Source: FEN-1219 sp963744305 | GTDB lineage: Bacteria; Pseudomonadota; Gammaproteobacteria; Steroidobacterales; Rariloculaceae | DNA length: 64,000 nucleotides | Assembly: GCA_963744305.1 (NCBI GenBank) | Contig: CAVUTF010000046.1 | Location: 372,001-436,000, forward strand | Direction: 5' to 3' | Shown here: positions 30,453 to 38,351 of the stretch, piece after piece | How positions within the stretch are numbered: the first letter of the stretch is position 1 | How the letters are laid out: the number at the start of each line of letters is the position of its first letter | Notes under the pieces: model-generated | What the model saw: the letters and a program-made list of their open reading frames with translations, nothing else | Databases searched by the model: none | Told to the model about the DNA's origin: nothing | Program-made: the position numbers and the translations under genes

Positions 30453-30826
30453 CAGCCGCGACGAGCGCCGCGACGGTCGAGCCGGTGGTCAATTCGATGA
30501 CCGCGGCGATCCAGATGCCGGTCGGCCACCTCGCCCCGCCGATCCAGGCGGGAATCGATTCGATCACCGCGAGCATCGAGCCGGCGTGCCGCCGCCTCGC
30601 GACCGTTCGCGTCCGCGCGCACGGAAGCGCGATCCAAACGGTTGTCGATGTGATCGCCGCGCACGTCCGTGCGCCGCTCGATGCGGTCGCCGCGACCATC
30701 GAGCCGCTGCTCGATACGATCGCCGCGTCGGTCCAAGCGGTCGCCGGCCACCACGGCGTCATCGGCCCACGTCTGGCCGCTCATCAAGCCGAGCCCCAAG
30801 CAAAGCCAAATCGCACTGCGTTTCAT
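30452..30826 (-). CDS. Secreted Arg/Asp-rich repeat protein (RLDRRGDRI repeats)
   Basis: A 124-residue protein. It has a classical signal peptide (MKRSAIWLCLGLGLMSGQTWA, cleaved before DDAVV). About 100 residues of an imperfect repeat of roughly 7 or 14 residues follow: RLDRRGDRIEQRLDGRGDRI, then ERRTDVRGDHIDNRLDR, RRLDARGDRIDSRLDRRGEV, HLDRRGHRIDHRLDRRG. Alternating Arg and Asp/Glu give a highly charged, probably helical, periplasmic protein. ATG 30826 has an AGGGAGT site 6 nt upstream. Function is unknown. Similar short repeat proteins are scattered through proteobacteria and usually expand or contract by repeat slippage. The DNA repeat produces long spurious open frames on both strands. 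Confidence 0.75.
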   Translation of the reverse strand: MKRSAIWLCLGLGLMSGQTWADDAVVAGDRLDRRGDRIEQRLDGRGDRIERRTDVRGDHIDNRLDRASVRADANGREAAARRLDARGDRIDSRLDRRGEVADRHLDRRGHRIDHRLDRRGARRG

Positions 30827-30965
30827 GATTGACTCCCTGTCGATGTTGCTGACTCTGCGCAATACAACGGCCGAGTGGCCCGGCGGTTGACCATTCCGTT
30901 TTCTCTTATGTAAACGATGTCGGACTTGGCCTAAGCTTGAGAGAAGGCCGGTATCCTTCATTTGG

Positions 30966-32015
30966 ATGAAGATCAAAGGACGTGGTGCTTTGTCGAACCC
31001 CGCGGGGCGTTTCGCCCGGCGCGAGTACGAGCTCGACCAAAGCGACGAAGTCGAGCGTTTGCCGACGCAGATCCACGTCGACGCGTCACGCAGCATCGTC
31101 GCGCACAACCGCTCGCCGGACGTCGGGTTCAGCCAATCGCTGAATCCATATAAAGGTTGCGAGCATGGCTGCATCTATTGCTATGCCCGCACGACGCACG
31201 CGTATCTCGATCTGTCCCCTGGCCGCGATTTCGAGACCCAGCTGTACTACAAGCCGCACGCAGCGAAGCTGCTGCGTGCCGAGCTGGCGCGCCCCGATTA
31301 CGCCGTTGAGCCTTTGGCGATCGGAACGAACACCGACGCATATCAGCCGATTGAGCGCACCTTGCGGATTACGCGCAGCGTTCTGGAGCTTTTGCTCGAG
31401 CTCAAGCATCCTGTCACGCTCATCACGAAGAGTGCGTTGATTCTTCGCGATCTCGATTTGCTCGAGCAGCTTGCGGCTGAGCGGCTCGTGGCGGTGATGG
31501 TGAGTCTCACGACGCTCGACGAGGACCTCAAACGGCGCATGGAGCCGCGCACCGCCGGCCCGCAGCAACGACTCGGCGTCGTCAAGGAGCTCGCGAGTCA
31601 TGGGGTCCCCGTCGGTGTGATGCTCGCTCCGATCATTCCGGCACTGAACGATCACGAGCTCGAGCGGATGGCGGAAGCAGCCGCCGCGCACGGCGCCCGC
31701 GCGGCCGGCTATGTGCTTCTACGGCTGCCGCACGAGGTGCGATCCCTATTCGTGGAGTGGTTGCGGGAACACTATCCGGAGCGCGCCGAGCACGTGCTGA
31801 GTCTGTTGCGGCAAATGCGAGGCGGCCGGCTCAACGATCCGCGTTTTCACAGCCGCCAACGCGGGGCCGGGCCCTTCGCCGATCTGCTGCGCGCACGCTT
31901 CGAGCGAGCGCGGCGCGCGCACGGCCTCGACGACGAATCGTTATTCGAGCTCGATACGACGGCATTTCGGCGACCACGCGCGGAAACCGGCCAACTCGAC
32001 CTCTGGCGCCGCTAG
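30966..32015 (+). CDS. PA0069 family radical SAM protein (SplB-like)
   Basis: This 349-residue radical SAM enzyme has the iron-sulfur motif CEHGCIYCYA (Cys 66, 70, 73) in the family sequence SLNPYKGCEHGCIYCYARTTH. A SAM/substrate barrel follows, with AIGTNTDAYQPIERTLRITR, VTLITKSALILRDLDLLEQL and VPVGVMLAPIIPALNDHELE. The closing LFELDTTAFRRPRAETGQLDLWRR is typical of the family. The substrate is unknown; the fold groups near spore photoproduct lyase and radical DNA/tRNA modifying enzymes. ATG 30966 is preceded by CATTTGG rather than a strong ribosome-binding site. Divergent from the repeat protein, and 124 bp before the two-component system. Confidence 0.9.
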   Translation: MKIKGRGALSNPAGRFARREYELDQSDEVERLPTQIHVDASRSIVAHNRSPDVGFSQSLNPYKGCEHGCIYCYARTTHAYLDLSPGRDFETQLYYKPHAAKLLRAELARPDYAVEPLAIGTNTDAYQPIERTLRITRSVLELLLELKHPVTLITKSALILRDLDLLEQLAAERLVAVMVSLTTLDEDLKRRMEPRTAGPQQRLGVVKELASHGVPVGVMLAPIIPALNDHELERMAEAAAAHGARAAGYVLLRLPHEVRSLFVEWLREHYPERAEHVLSLLRQMRGGRLNDPRFHSRQRGAGPFADLLRARFERARRAHGLDDESLFELDTTAFRRPRAETGQLDLWRR

Positions 32016-32139
32016 CTCACAACAACCGGCTCGGAGTCGCGATTATTCTGAATATTTGTCAAGTCGCTCAGGCTTTTGCGAGTCGCAGCTTTGGCTTTGA
32101 CGGGTCTTGTGGCAACGTTCAATCGCGAGGCGGTAGGTT

Positions 32140-32841
32140 GTGCCTGAGCATCGACTCCTGATCATCGACGACGACGTCCGACTCGCCGAAATGCTTGCCG
32201 AGTACCTCGCTCCGGAAGGCATCGAGCTCACGGCCGTCGCCTCCGGCATACAGGGCCTGCGCGATGCACAGAGGGAAAACTACGATCTGATCGTGTTGGA
32301 TGTCATGTTGCCAGGACTATCCGGTTTCGATGTGCTGAAGCAGTTGCGCGAGTCGGGTTCGCGCACTCCGGTGCTGATGTTGACCGCGCGCGGCGACGAC
32401 GTCGATCGCATCGTCGGCCTCGACCTCGGCGCCGACGACTATTTGCCGAAGCCGTTCAATCCGCGTGAGCTCCTCGCAAGAATCAACGCGATCCTGCGCA
32501 GAACCATCGAGAGCGAATCCGACGAGCCCGCGGAGCTGACAGTAGGCAAGCTGCGAGTGCAACTGCGCAGGCGCGAAGCGTGGCTCGGCGATCAACCGTT
32601 GAAGCTCACAAACGCCGAGTTCGTCATTCTCGTCACGTTGATGCGTTCGCCGGGCGAGGTCGTGTCGCGAGAATCCTTGACACGAACCGCGCTCGGCAGG
32701 CAATTGCTGCCCGACGACCGCAGTCTCGATACCCACATCAGCAACCTGCGCCGCAAGGTGGGCAATGGCACCGATTCGGCGGACTTGTTGATACGCAGCG
32801 TGCGCGGCAGCGGCTACGTGCTCGTCCCGCCCGAGGATTGA
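32140..32841 (+). CDS. OmpR/CpxR-type response regulator
   Basis: This 233-residue regulator consists of an N-terminal receiver domain (HRLLIIDDDVRLAEMLAEYL, acidic pocket DDD, phospho-acceptor Asp in DLIVLDVMLPGLSGF, MLTARGDD and the lysine in DDYLPKPFNP) and a C-terminal winged-helix DNA-binding domain (LKLTNAEFVILVTLMRSPGE, then SLDTHISNLRRKVG, then IRSVRGSGYVLVPPE). It begins with GTG 32140. The histidine-kinase gene follows 4 bp after the stop, so the two form an operon. Sequence style is closest to CpxR among the classic systems, suggesting envelope stress, but targets cannot be seen. Confidence 0.93.
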   Translation: MPEHRLLIIDDDVRLAEMLAEYLAPEGIELTAVASGIQGLRDAQRENYDLIVLDVMLPGLSGFDVLKQLRESGSRTPVLMLTARGDDVDRIVGLDLGADDYLPKPFNPRELLARINAILRRTIESESDEPAELTVGKLRVQLRRREAWLGDQPLKLTNAEFVILVTLMRSPGEVVSRESLTRTALGRQLLPDDRSLDTHISNLRRKVGNGTDSADLLIRSVRGSGYVLVPPED

Positions 32842-32845
32842 GCCG

Positions 32846-34216
32846 ATGGGGCTGTTCTGGAAAATCTTCGTTTCGTTCGGCGTCGCAATGACCGTCACCC
32901 TCGTGGGCACGGTGTATGTGAGCTTTCGCATTGCAGGTCAAGCGTTCGAGCAACTCAACGTCGAGGGCCGTGATCGGATCATTCAAGAGGTCAACGCGGC
33001 CCTGCAGCAAGGCGGGGAGCGCGAGCTCAAGGGCTGGCTTTTCAAGCATCAGCGGCTCGAGCGCGGTACGGTCCTGTACGTGATGAACGAGCGCGGTCAC
33101 GAGCTGCTCGGGCGAGCTATGCCTTGGGAGCTCATGCGACTGCTGCGCACGCGGCCCAGCCGCGGGCCCACGACGCCGCCGAACCTTCGGCCGATGCAGC
33201 TCACGCCGCATCTGATCGGACCCACCGGCGAAGAGTATCGCTTGCTGTTCTCGCGCGCGCCCGTGACGTTCATGGGTATCTTGATCTGGCCCGGCACGCG
33301 CGTCGCCGTGTCGACGATCGCGATCCTAGCGGCCGCCGTGATGTCGTTGCTGCTAGCGCGCTACCTGTCGTCGCCGATCGCTCGCCTGCAGAAAGCGAGC
33401 CGCGCGCTCGCCGCCGGCGCTCTCGACACGCGCGTCGGCGCGCCCTTCAACCGGCGCAAAGATGAGGTCGGAACGCTCGCCCGGGATTTCGACGCGATGG
33501 CCGAGCGCATCCAGGCACTCGTGACGGACAAGGAAACGCTGCTGCGCGATGTTTCGCACGAGCTGCGCTCGCCTCTCGCGCGAATCCGCGTGGCACTCGC
33601 GCTCGCTCAGCGTCGTGCCGATCAAGCCGCGCAACCCGATCTCGCACGCATCGAGCGCGAAGCCGAACGGCTGGATGCGATGCTCGGCCAAGTGATGACG
33701 CTGACGCGCCTGCGCACTGCCACGGCGCCGCGCCGCGATATCGTGCGGTTCGATACGCTCGTGGCCGAAGTCATCGATGACGCGCGTTTCGAGCATCCCA
33801 AGGCACAGCTCAATTACGCCGCGAACGGCTCTGTCGATGTGGTCGGCGATGCGGGTGGATTGAAGAGCGCGGTAGAGAACGTGGTTCGCAATGCCCTCGT
33901 GCATGCCGACATCGACCAGCCGATCGACGTGGGACTGCGCGTCGGCAGCGAGCACGCCGTCGTGCAGATCTCAGACCGCGGCCCCGGCGTGCCCGAGGAG
34001 GATCTCACGCGCATATTCGAGCCGTTCTATCGAACCGATAAGAGCCGCGACCATCAGAAAAACGGCCAAGGCCAAGGCATCGGCCTCGCGATCACGGCGC
34101 GCGTCATGGAGCTGCACGGGGGCAGCGTCGAGGCCCGGAACCGGGCCGAGGGCGGCCTCGAGGTTACTCTCAGCCTGCCGCTCGGCCGCTCGATAAGCGA
34201 TTCTCAGAGACTGTAG
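32846..34216 (+). CDS. CpxA-like sensor histidine kinase
   Basis: This 456-residue inner-membrane kinase is the partner of the preceding regulator. TM1 is at residues about 6-30 (IFVSFGVAMTVTLVGTVYVS). The periplasmic sensor of about 120 residues is followed by TM2 (VAVSTIAILAAAVMSLLLAR). The HAMP domain includes LQKASRALAAGALDTRVGAP. The dimerisation H-box is DVSHELRSPLARIRVALA with the phospho-acceptor His. The ATPase domain has N-box ENVVRNALVHA, G1 DRGPGVPEEDLTRIFEPFYR, and GQGIGLAITARVMELHGG. The C-terminus ends convergent with amtB and overlaps its end by 13 bp. The sensed signal is unknown. Confidence 0.93.
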   Translation: MGLFWKIFVSFGVAMTVTLVGTVYVSFRIAGQAFEQLNVEGRDRIIQEVNAALQQGGERELKGWLFKHQRLERGTVLYVMNERGHELLGRAMPWELMRLLRTRPSRGPTTPPNLRPMQLTPHLIGPTGEEYRLLFSRAPVTFMGILIWPGTRVAVSTIAILAAAVMSLLLARYLSSPIARLQKASRALAAGALDTRVGAPFNRRKDEVGTLARDFDAMAERIQALVTDKETLLRDVSHELRSPLARIRVALALAQRRADQAAQPDLARIEREAERLDAMLGQVMTLTRLRTATAPRRDIVRFDTLVAEVIDDARFEHPKAQLNYAANGSVDVVGDAGGLKSAVENVVRNALVHADIDQPIDVGLRVGSEHAVVQISDRGPGVPEEDLTRIFEPFYRTDKSRDHQKNGQGQGIGLAITARVMELHGGSVEARNRAEGGLEVTLSLPLGRSISDSQRL

Positions 34217-35505
34217 CCACGCTCCTCGTGCAATACGAGGTCGAGGCCTTCGTTCTCCTGCTCTGGCGAAACCCGCAGCGGCGAGAACACATTCACCACC
34301 TTGAGAATCACGAACGTCGCTACGCCGCACCAGACTAACGTCGCAACCGCTCCGATCAGCTGCGTGAGGAGCTGGCTGCCGATCGAAACTCCCTCGCTCA
34401 ATCCGAGGCCGTCGAACGCGGTCGCCGAGAAAACCGCGGTCAGCATCAGCCCGGTGAAGCCACCCACGCCGTGCACCGGAAACACGTCGAGGGAGTCGTC
34501 GATCTTGAATTTGCGCTTCATCGTCTGCGTCGCGAAGAAGCACACGATGCCCGCTACGAGTCCGATGACGAGTGCGCCCATCGGACCGACGTAGCCCGAC
34601 GCCGGCGTGATGGTGCCCAAGCCCGCGACCATGCCGGTCACGATGCCGAGCACGCTCGGCTTACCGAACTTGAACCATTCGATGCTCATCCAAGCGAGCG
34701 AACCGGCCGCCGCCGCGATGTGGGTCACGAGCATCGCCATTCCGGCAGCGCCGTTCGCGGCCAACGCGCTCCCGGCGTTGAATCCGAACCAGCCGACCCA
34801 AAGCATCGATGCGCCGGTGACCGTCATGGTCAAGTTGTGCGGCGGCATCGCCGTCGCCGGAAACCCGCTGCGGTTGCCGAGCACGAGCGCGGCGACCAAC
34901 GCCGCGACGCCGGCGTTCAGGTGCACGACGGCCCCTCCGGCGAAATCGCGGAAACCCATCGCCGCGAGCCAGCCGCCGCCCCACACCCAATGAGCCACGG
35001 GTATGTAAACGATGATCAGCCACAGCGTCGAGAACCACAGCATCGACGAGAACCGCATGCGCTCCGCGAACGCCCCCACGACCAAGGCCGGCGTGATGAT
35101 CGCGAACGTCAGCTGGAACATCACGAACACGGTTTCCGGAATCGAGCCGCTCAGCGAGTCGAGCTCGACACCGCCGAGCCACGCCTTTGACAGACCGCCG
35201 ATCAAACCGGCGGCGGCGTCGCCGCTGAACGCCAACGAGTAACCGAATGCGAGCCAGATGAGCGAGATGACGCAGCACAGCGCGAAGCACTGCATGAGCA
35301 CTGACAGCACGTTGCGCGAGCGGACGAGCCCGCCGTAGAACAGCGCAAGTCCGGGCAACGTCATGAACAGCACGAGCGCCGTCGAAGTGAGCAGCCATGC
35401 CGTGCTGCCGCTGTCGATCGTCTGACTGAAGCCGAGCGCCGGGCAAAAGCCGGCGAGGAGCGCCGTGCCGACGACGGCGATTCTTCTTTTGTTATTCACA
35501 CCCAA
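34204..35505 (-). CDS. amtB: Ammonium transporter AmtB
   Basis: This 433-residue channel imports NH3/NH4+ across the inner membrane under nitrogen limitation. An apparent signal sequence (RIAVVGTALLAGFCPALGFS) precedes eleven transmembrane helices. The conserved FRDFAGGAVVHLNAGVAALV contains the structural Asp and one of the pore histidines. The second histidine is in DVFPVHGVGGFTGLMLTAVF. ATG 35505 gives MGVNNKRRIAVVG. It lies 21 bp after glnK, the classical glnK-amtB operon in which GlnK plugs the channel. The operon is preceded by an NtrC-type site. Confidence 0.96.
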   Translation of the reverse strand: MGVNNKRRIAVVGTALLAGFCPALGFSQTIDSGSTAWLLTSTALVLFMTLPGLALFYGGLVRSRNVLSVLMQCFALCCVISLIWLAFGYSLAFSGDAAAGLIGGLSKAWLGGVELDSLSGSIPETVFVMFQLTFAIITPALVVGAFAERMRFSSMLWFSTLWLIIVYIPVAHWVWGGGWLAAMGFRDFAGGAVVHLNAGVAALVAALVLGNRSGFPATAMPPHNLTMTVTGASMLWVGWFGFNAGSALAANGAAGMAMLVTHIAAAAGSLAWMSIEWFKFGKPSVLGIVTGMVAGLGTITPASGYVGPMGALVIGLVAGIVCFFATQTMKRKFKIDDSLDVFPVHGVGGFTGLMLTAVFSATAFDGLGLSEGVSIGSQLLTQLIGAVATLVWCGVATFVILKVVNVFSPLRVSPEQENEGLDLVLHEERGYSL

Positions 35506-35526
35506 TCCCCCCCAATAGGACCCCGT

Positions 35527-35865
35527 TCAAAGCGCCTGGTCGCCGGTTTCACCGGTCCGGATCCGGTAGACCTGCCGCAGATCCATCACGAATATCTTGC
35601 CGTCGCCAACCTTGCCGGTCTTCGCCGACTCGATGATCGCCTCGATCGCGCGATCGGCCAGCTCGTCGCTCACGGCGACCTCGACTTTGACCTTCGGCAA
35701 GAAATCCACGACATACTCGGCCCCGCGGTAGAGCTCCGTATGGCCGCGCTGTCGGCCAAAACCTTTGACCTCCGTGACGGTCATCCCCTGTACGCCGACC
35801 TCGGCCAACGCGTTGCGCACGTCGTCGAGGCGAAACGGCTTGACCACTGCTGTAATCAGCTTCAT
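35527..35865 (-). CDS. glnK: Nitrogen regulatory PII protein GlnK
   Basis: This 112-residue trimeric PII protein senses 2-oxoglutarate and ATP/ADP and gates AmtB. ATG 35865 starts MKLITAVVKPFRLDDVRNAL, the canonical PII start; the frame upstream is non-coding. The T-loop shows FGRQRGHTELYRGAEYVVDF with the uridylylation tyrosine equivalent to Y51. The B-loop and C-terminus are TGKVGDGKIFVMDLRQVYRI and RTGETGDQAL. A GGGGGG tract 7-12 nt upstream is the likely ribosome-binding site. GlnB and GlnK are hard to separate by sequence, but linkage with amtB supports GlnK. Confidence 0.95.
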   Translation of the reverse strand: MKLITAVVKPFRLDDVRNALAEVGVQGMTVTEVKGFGRQRGHTELYRGAEYVVDFLPKVKVEVAVSDELADRAIEAIIESAKTGKVGDGKIFVMDLRQVYRIRTGETGDQAL

Positions 35866-35976
35866 TAGCGCCCCCCAAATCGATGGTTGCTTATGCGATG
35901 AGACGAAAACACGCCCTTCAATTGGGCGATTTGTGTATTCTAGTCGGGCGCATTGTAGCGAAGTCGAGCGCCGCGT

Positions 35977-35993
35977 TGCACGAAGTTGGTGCA
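35977..35993. promoter_or_regulatory. NtrC-type binding site upstream of glnK-amtB
   Basis: TGCACGAAGTTGGTGCA is a 17-bp imperfect palindrome matching the classic NtrC enhancer pattern TGCAC-N7-GTGCA. The right half TTGGTGCA is exact. It lies 112 bp upstream of the glnK ATG, a normal distance for a sigma-54 enhancer. I found no good GG-N10-GC promoter between site and gene, so the promoter is either diverged or misread. Confidence 0.75.
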
Positions 35994-36084
35994 TTGTTCC
36001 CCCAACGCGGGAGAGCACTTGCAGATCGCGCAACCTTCCGGCTCTCCGACACTCTTATGAGTACATGATCGAGCGGTGACGACA

Positions 36085-37041
<957 letters not shown>

Positions 37042-37064
37042 AGCCCTCTCACGGCGACTTGGTC

Positions 37065-37766
37065 ATGACGCGCCGCACACTGCGCCTCGTCAAGCTTTTT
37101 GTTTGGCTTGGCTGTCTCGCGCCCGCGGCCATTCTCGTGCTGCGCGCGGCCAATGTGGCCGCATTCTCGCTCGGCGCGAATCCCGTCGAAGAGCTCCTCA
37201 ACGTCTGCGGAAAGACCGGTTTGAACCTCTTGATGATCACGCTCATGGTGACGCCCGTGCGCCGTGCTACGGGACTCAATTGGCTCCTCGGGTTGCGCAG
37301 GCTTCTGGGCTTGTTCGCGTTCTTCTACCTCGCGACGCACTTCCTCGTGTACTTATCGCTTGACCTGGGATTCGCTTGGGGCACGGTGCTCGTCGACATC
37401 GCGGAACGGCCCTACATCACAGTCGGCTTCACCGCGCTGATGCTGCTCGTGCCGCTCGCGGTGACATCCACGAATGGCTGGCAGCGCCGCCTCGGGCGCA
37501 AGTGGGTGAAGCTGCACCGTCTCGTTTATCTAATCGCCGTGTTGGGTGTGGTGCACTACTGGTGGCAGGTGAAGCTCGACGTAGCCGATCCGGCTTGGTA
37601 CGCGGTCCTGCTCGCGATCTTGTTCGGTGCGCGAGTAAAGCACTGGCTGGACATTCGCCGTAAGCGGCGTGCGCTAGTAGATGCGAAACCCGCCGTGGCG
37701 ACGGCGTATCGCGGCGTCGAGCCACCACAGACCGCCCACGAAACCGGCCACCAACGCAACACCTAG
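37065..37766 (+). CDS. msrQ: MsrQ: haem-binding membrane subunit of the MsrPQ system
   Basis: This 233-residue ferric-reductase-like membrane protein passes quinol or flavin electrons to MsrP. Five or six helices are visible (KLFVWLGCLAPAAILVLRAA; LLGLFAFFYLATHFLVYLSL; VGFTALMLLVPLAVTSTNGW; LVYLIAVLGVVHYWWQVKLD). Conserved histidines in helix ATHFLVYL and in WVKLHRLVYLIAVLGVVHYW should ligate haem. ATG 37065 starts MTRRTLRLVKLFVWL. Its last 93 bp overlap, in opposite orientation, the 3' end of the SH3 protein gene. Confidence 0.93.
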   Translation: MTRRTLRLVKLFVWLGCLAPAAILVLRAANVAAFSLGANPVEELLNVCGKTGLNLLMITLMVTPVRRATGLNWLLGLRRLLGLFAFFYLATHFLVYLSLDLGFAWGTVLVDIAERPYITVGFTALMLLVPLAVTSTNGWQRRLGRKWVKLHRLVYLIAVLGVVHYWWQVKLDVADPAWYAVLLAILFGARVKHWLDIRRKRRALVDAKPAVATAYRGVEPPQTAHETGHQRNT

Positions 37767-38270
37767 CGCCGCGGCTACCCATCCCAACGGCAGACTGCCG
37801 CGATAGTCGTCGAGACGCTCTTCATAGCTTGCATTGTCGCGCTTCAAGCGCTCGAGCGTGTCTTGGACGGCATCTGTGCTGCCCGTGCTGGCCGCCATCT
37901 GCTTGCCGAGACGAGTTGCTTCGCCCTCGGCGTTGAGCCGCGCCGATTGCGCGTCCGCCGCCGCCGCGCGCAGCCGCGCAAGCTCAGCCTCGAGCTCCGC
38001 CACGCGGGTTTGCGCTGGCTTTTCCGCGACGAGATACGCGGATTTGACCCAGCCCTCGCGGCCTTCCTCAGTCCGGACACGCGTGTAGTTCGACGTGCGT
38101 TCCAGGACTTCGAGGGCGGCGCCGCTGACAAGGTTCTCGAAGGGCCGGTCGCTCGTATCAGCGGCCTCGTGTATGCCGAGGCGCAAAATATCCGTGACAT
38201 ACGCCGTTTCGCCGGACGCAGCACCGGCGAAGACGACAGTCGAAATGGCTAGCAACGCTCCCTTGATCAT
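37674..38270 (-). CDS. TIGR04211 family SH3 domain protein
   Basis: This 198-residue exported, membrane-anchored protein starts with a signal peptide (MIKGALLAISTVVFAGAASG). A bacterial SH3 domain follows (residues about 22-85, AYVTDILRLGIHEAADTSDR through GREGWVKSAYLVAEKPAQTR), then a coiled coil (VAELEAELARLRAAAADAQS), then a C-terminal helix (LGWVAAALGVALVAGFVGGL) and a short basic tail. The order matches TIGR04211/YgiM. The role is unknown. ATG 38270. It converges with msrQ, overlapping by 93 bp. Confidence 0.93.
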   Translation of the reverse strand: MIKGALLAISTVVFAGAASGETAYVTDILRLGIHEAADTSDRPFENLVSGAALEVLERTSNYTRVRTEEGREGWVKSAYLVAEKPAQTRVAELEAELARLRAAAADAQSARLNAEGEATRLGKQMAASTGSTDAVQDTLERLKRDNASYEERLDDYRGSLPLGWVAAALGVALVAGFVGGLWWLDAAIRRRHGGFRIY

Positions 38271-38351
38271 CGTCCGCTCCGCTTCAGACGAAGCAGGATT
38301 ATAGAGACGGACTGCGAGCCGGAATGTGAACTAGGCCGCGTGGCGGACTGC

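Noticed and set aside
30452..31174. 240-residue reading of the repeat-protein frame
   Set aside because: Only the part from ATG 30826 has a signal peptide and ribosome-binding site; the upstream part is antisense to the radical SAM gene and its promoter.
35866..35976. Sigma-54 promoter between the NtrC site and glnK
   Set aside because: No GG-N10-GC was found; the closest candidate (GGGCGTGTTTTCGT) lacks the GC at -12.
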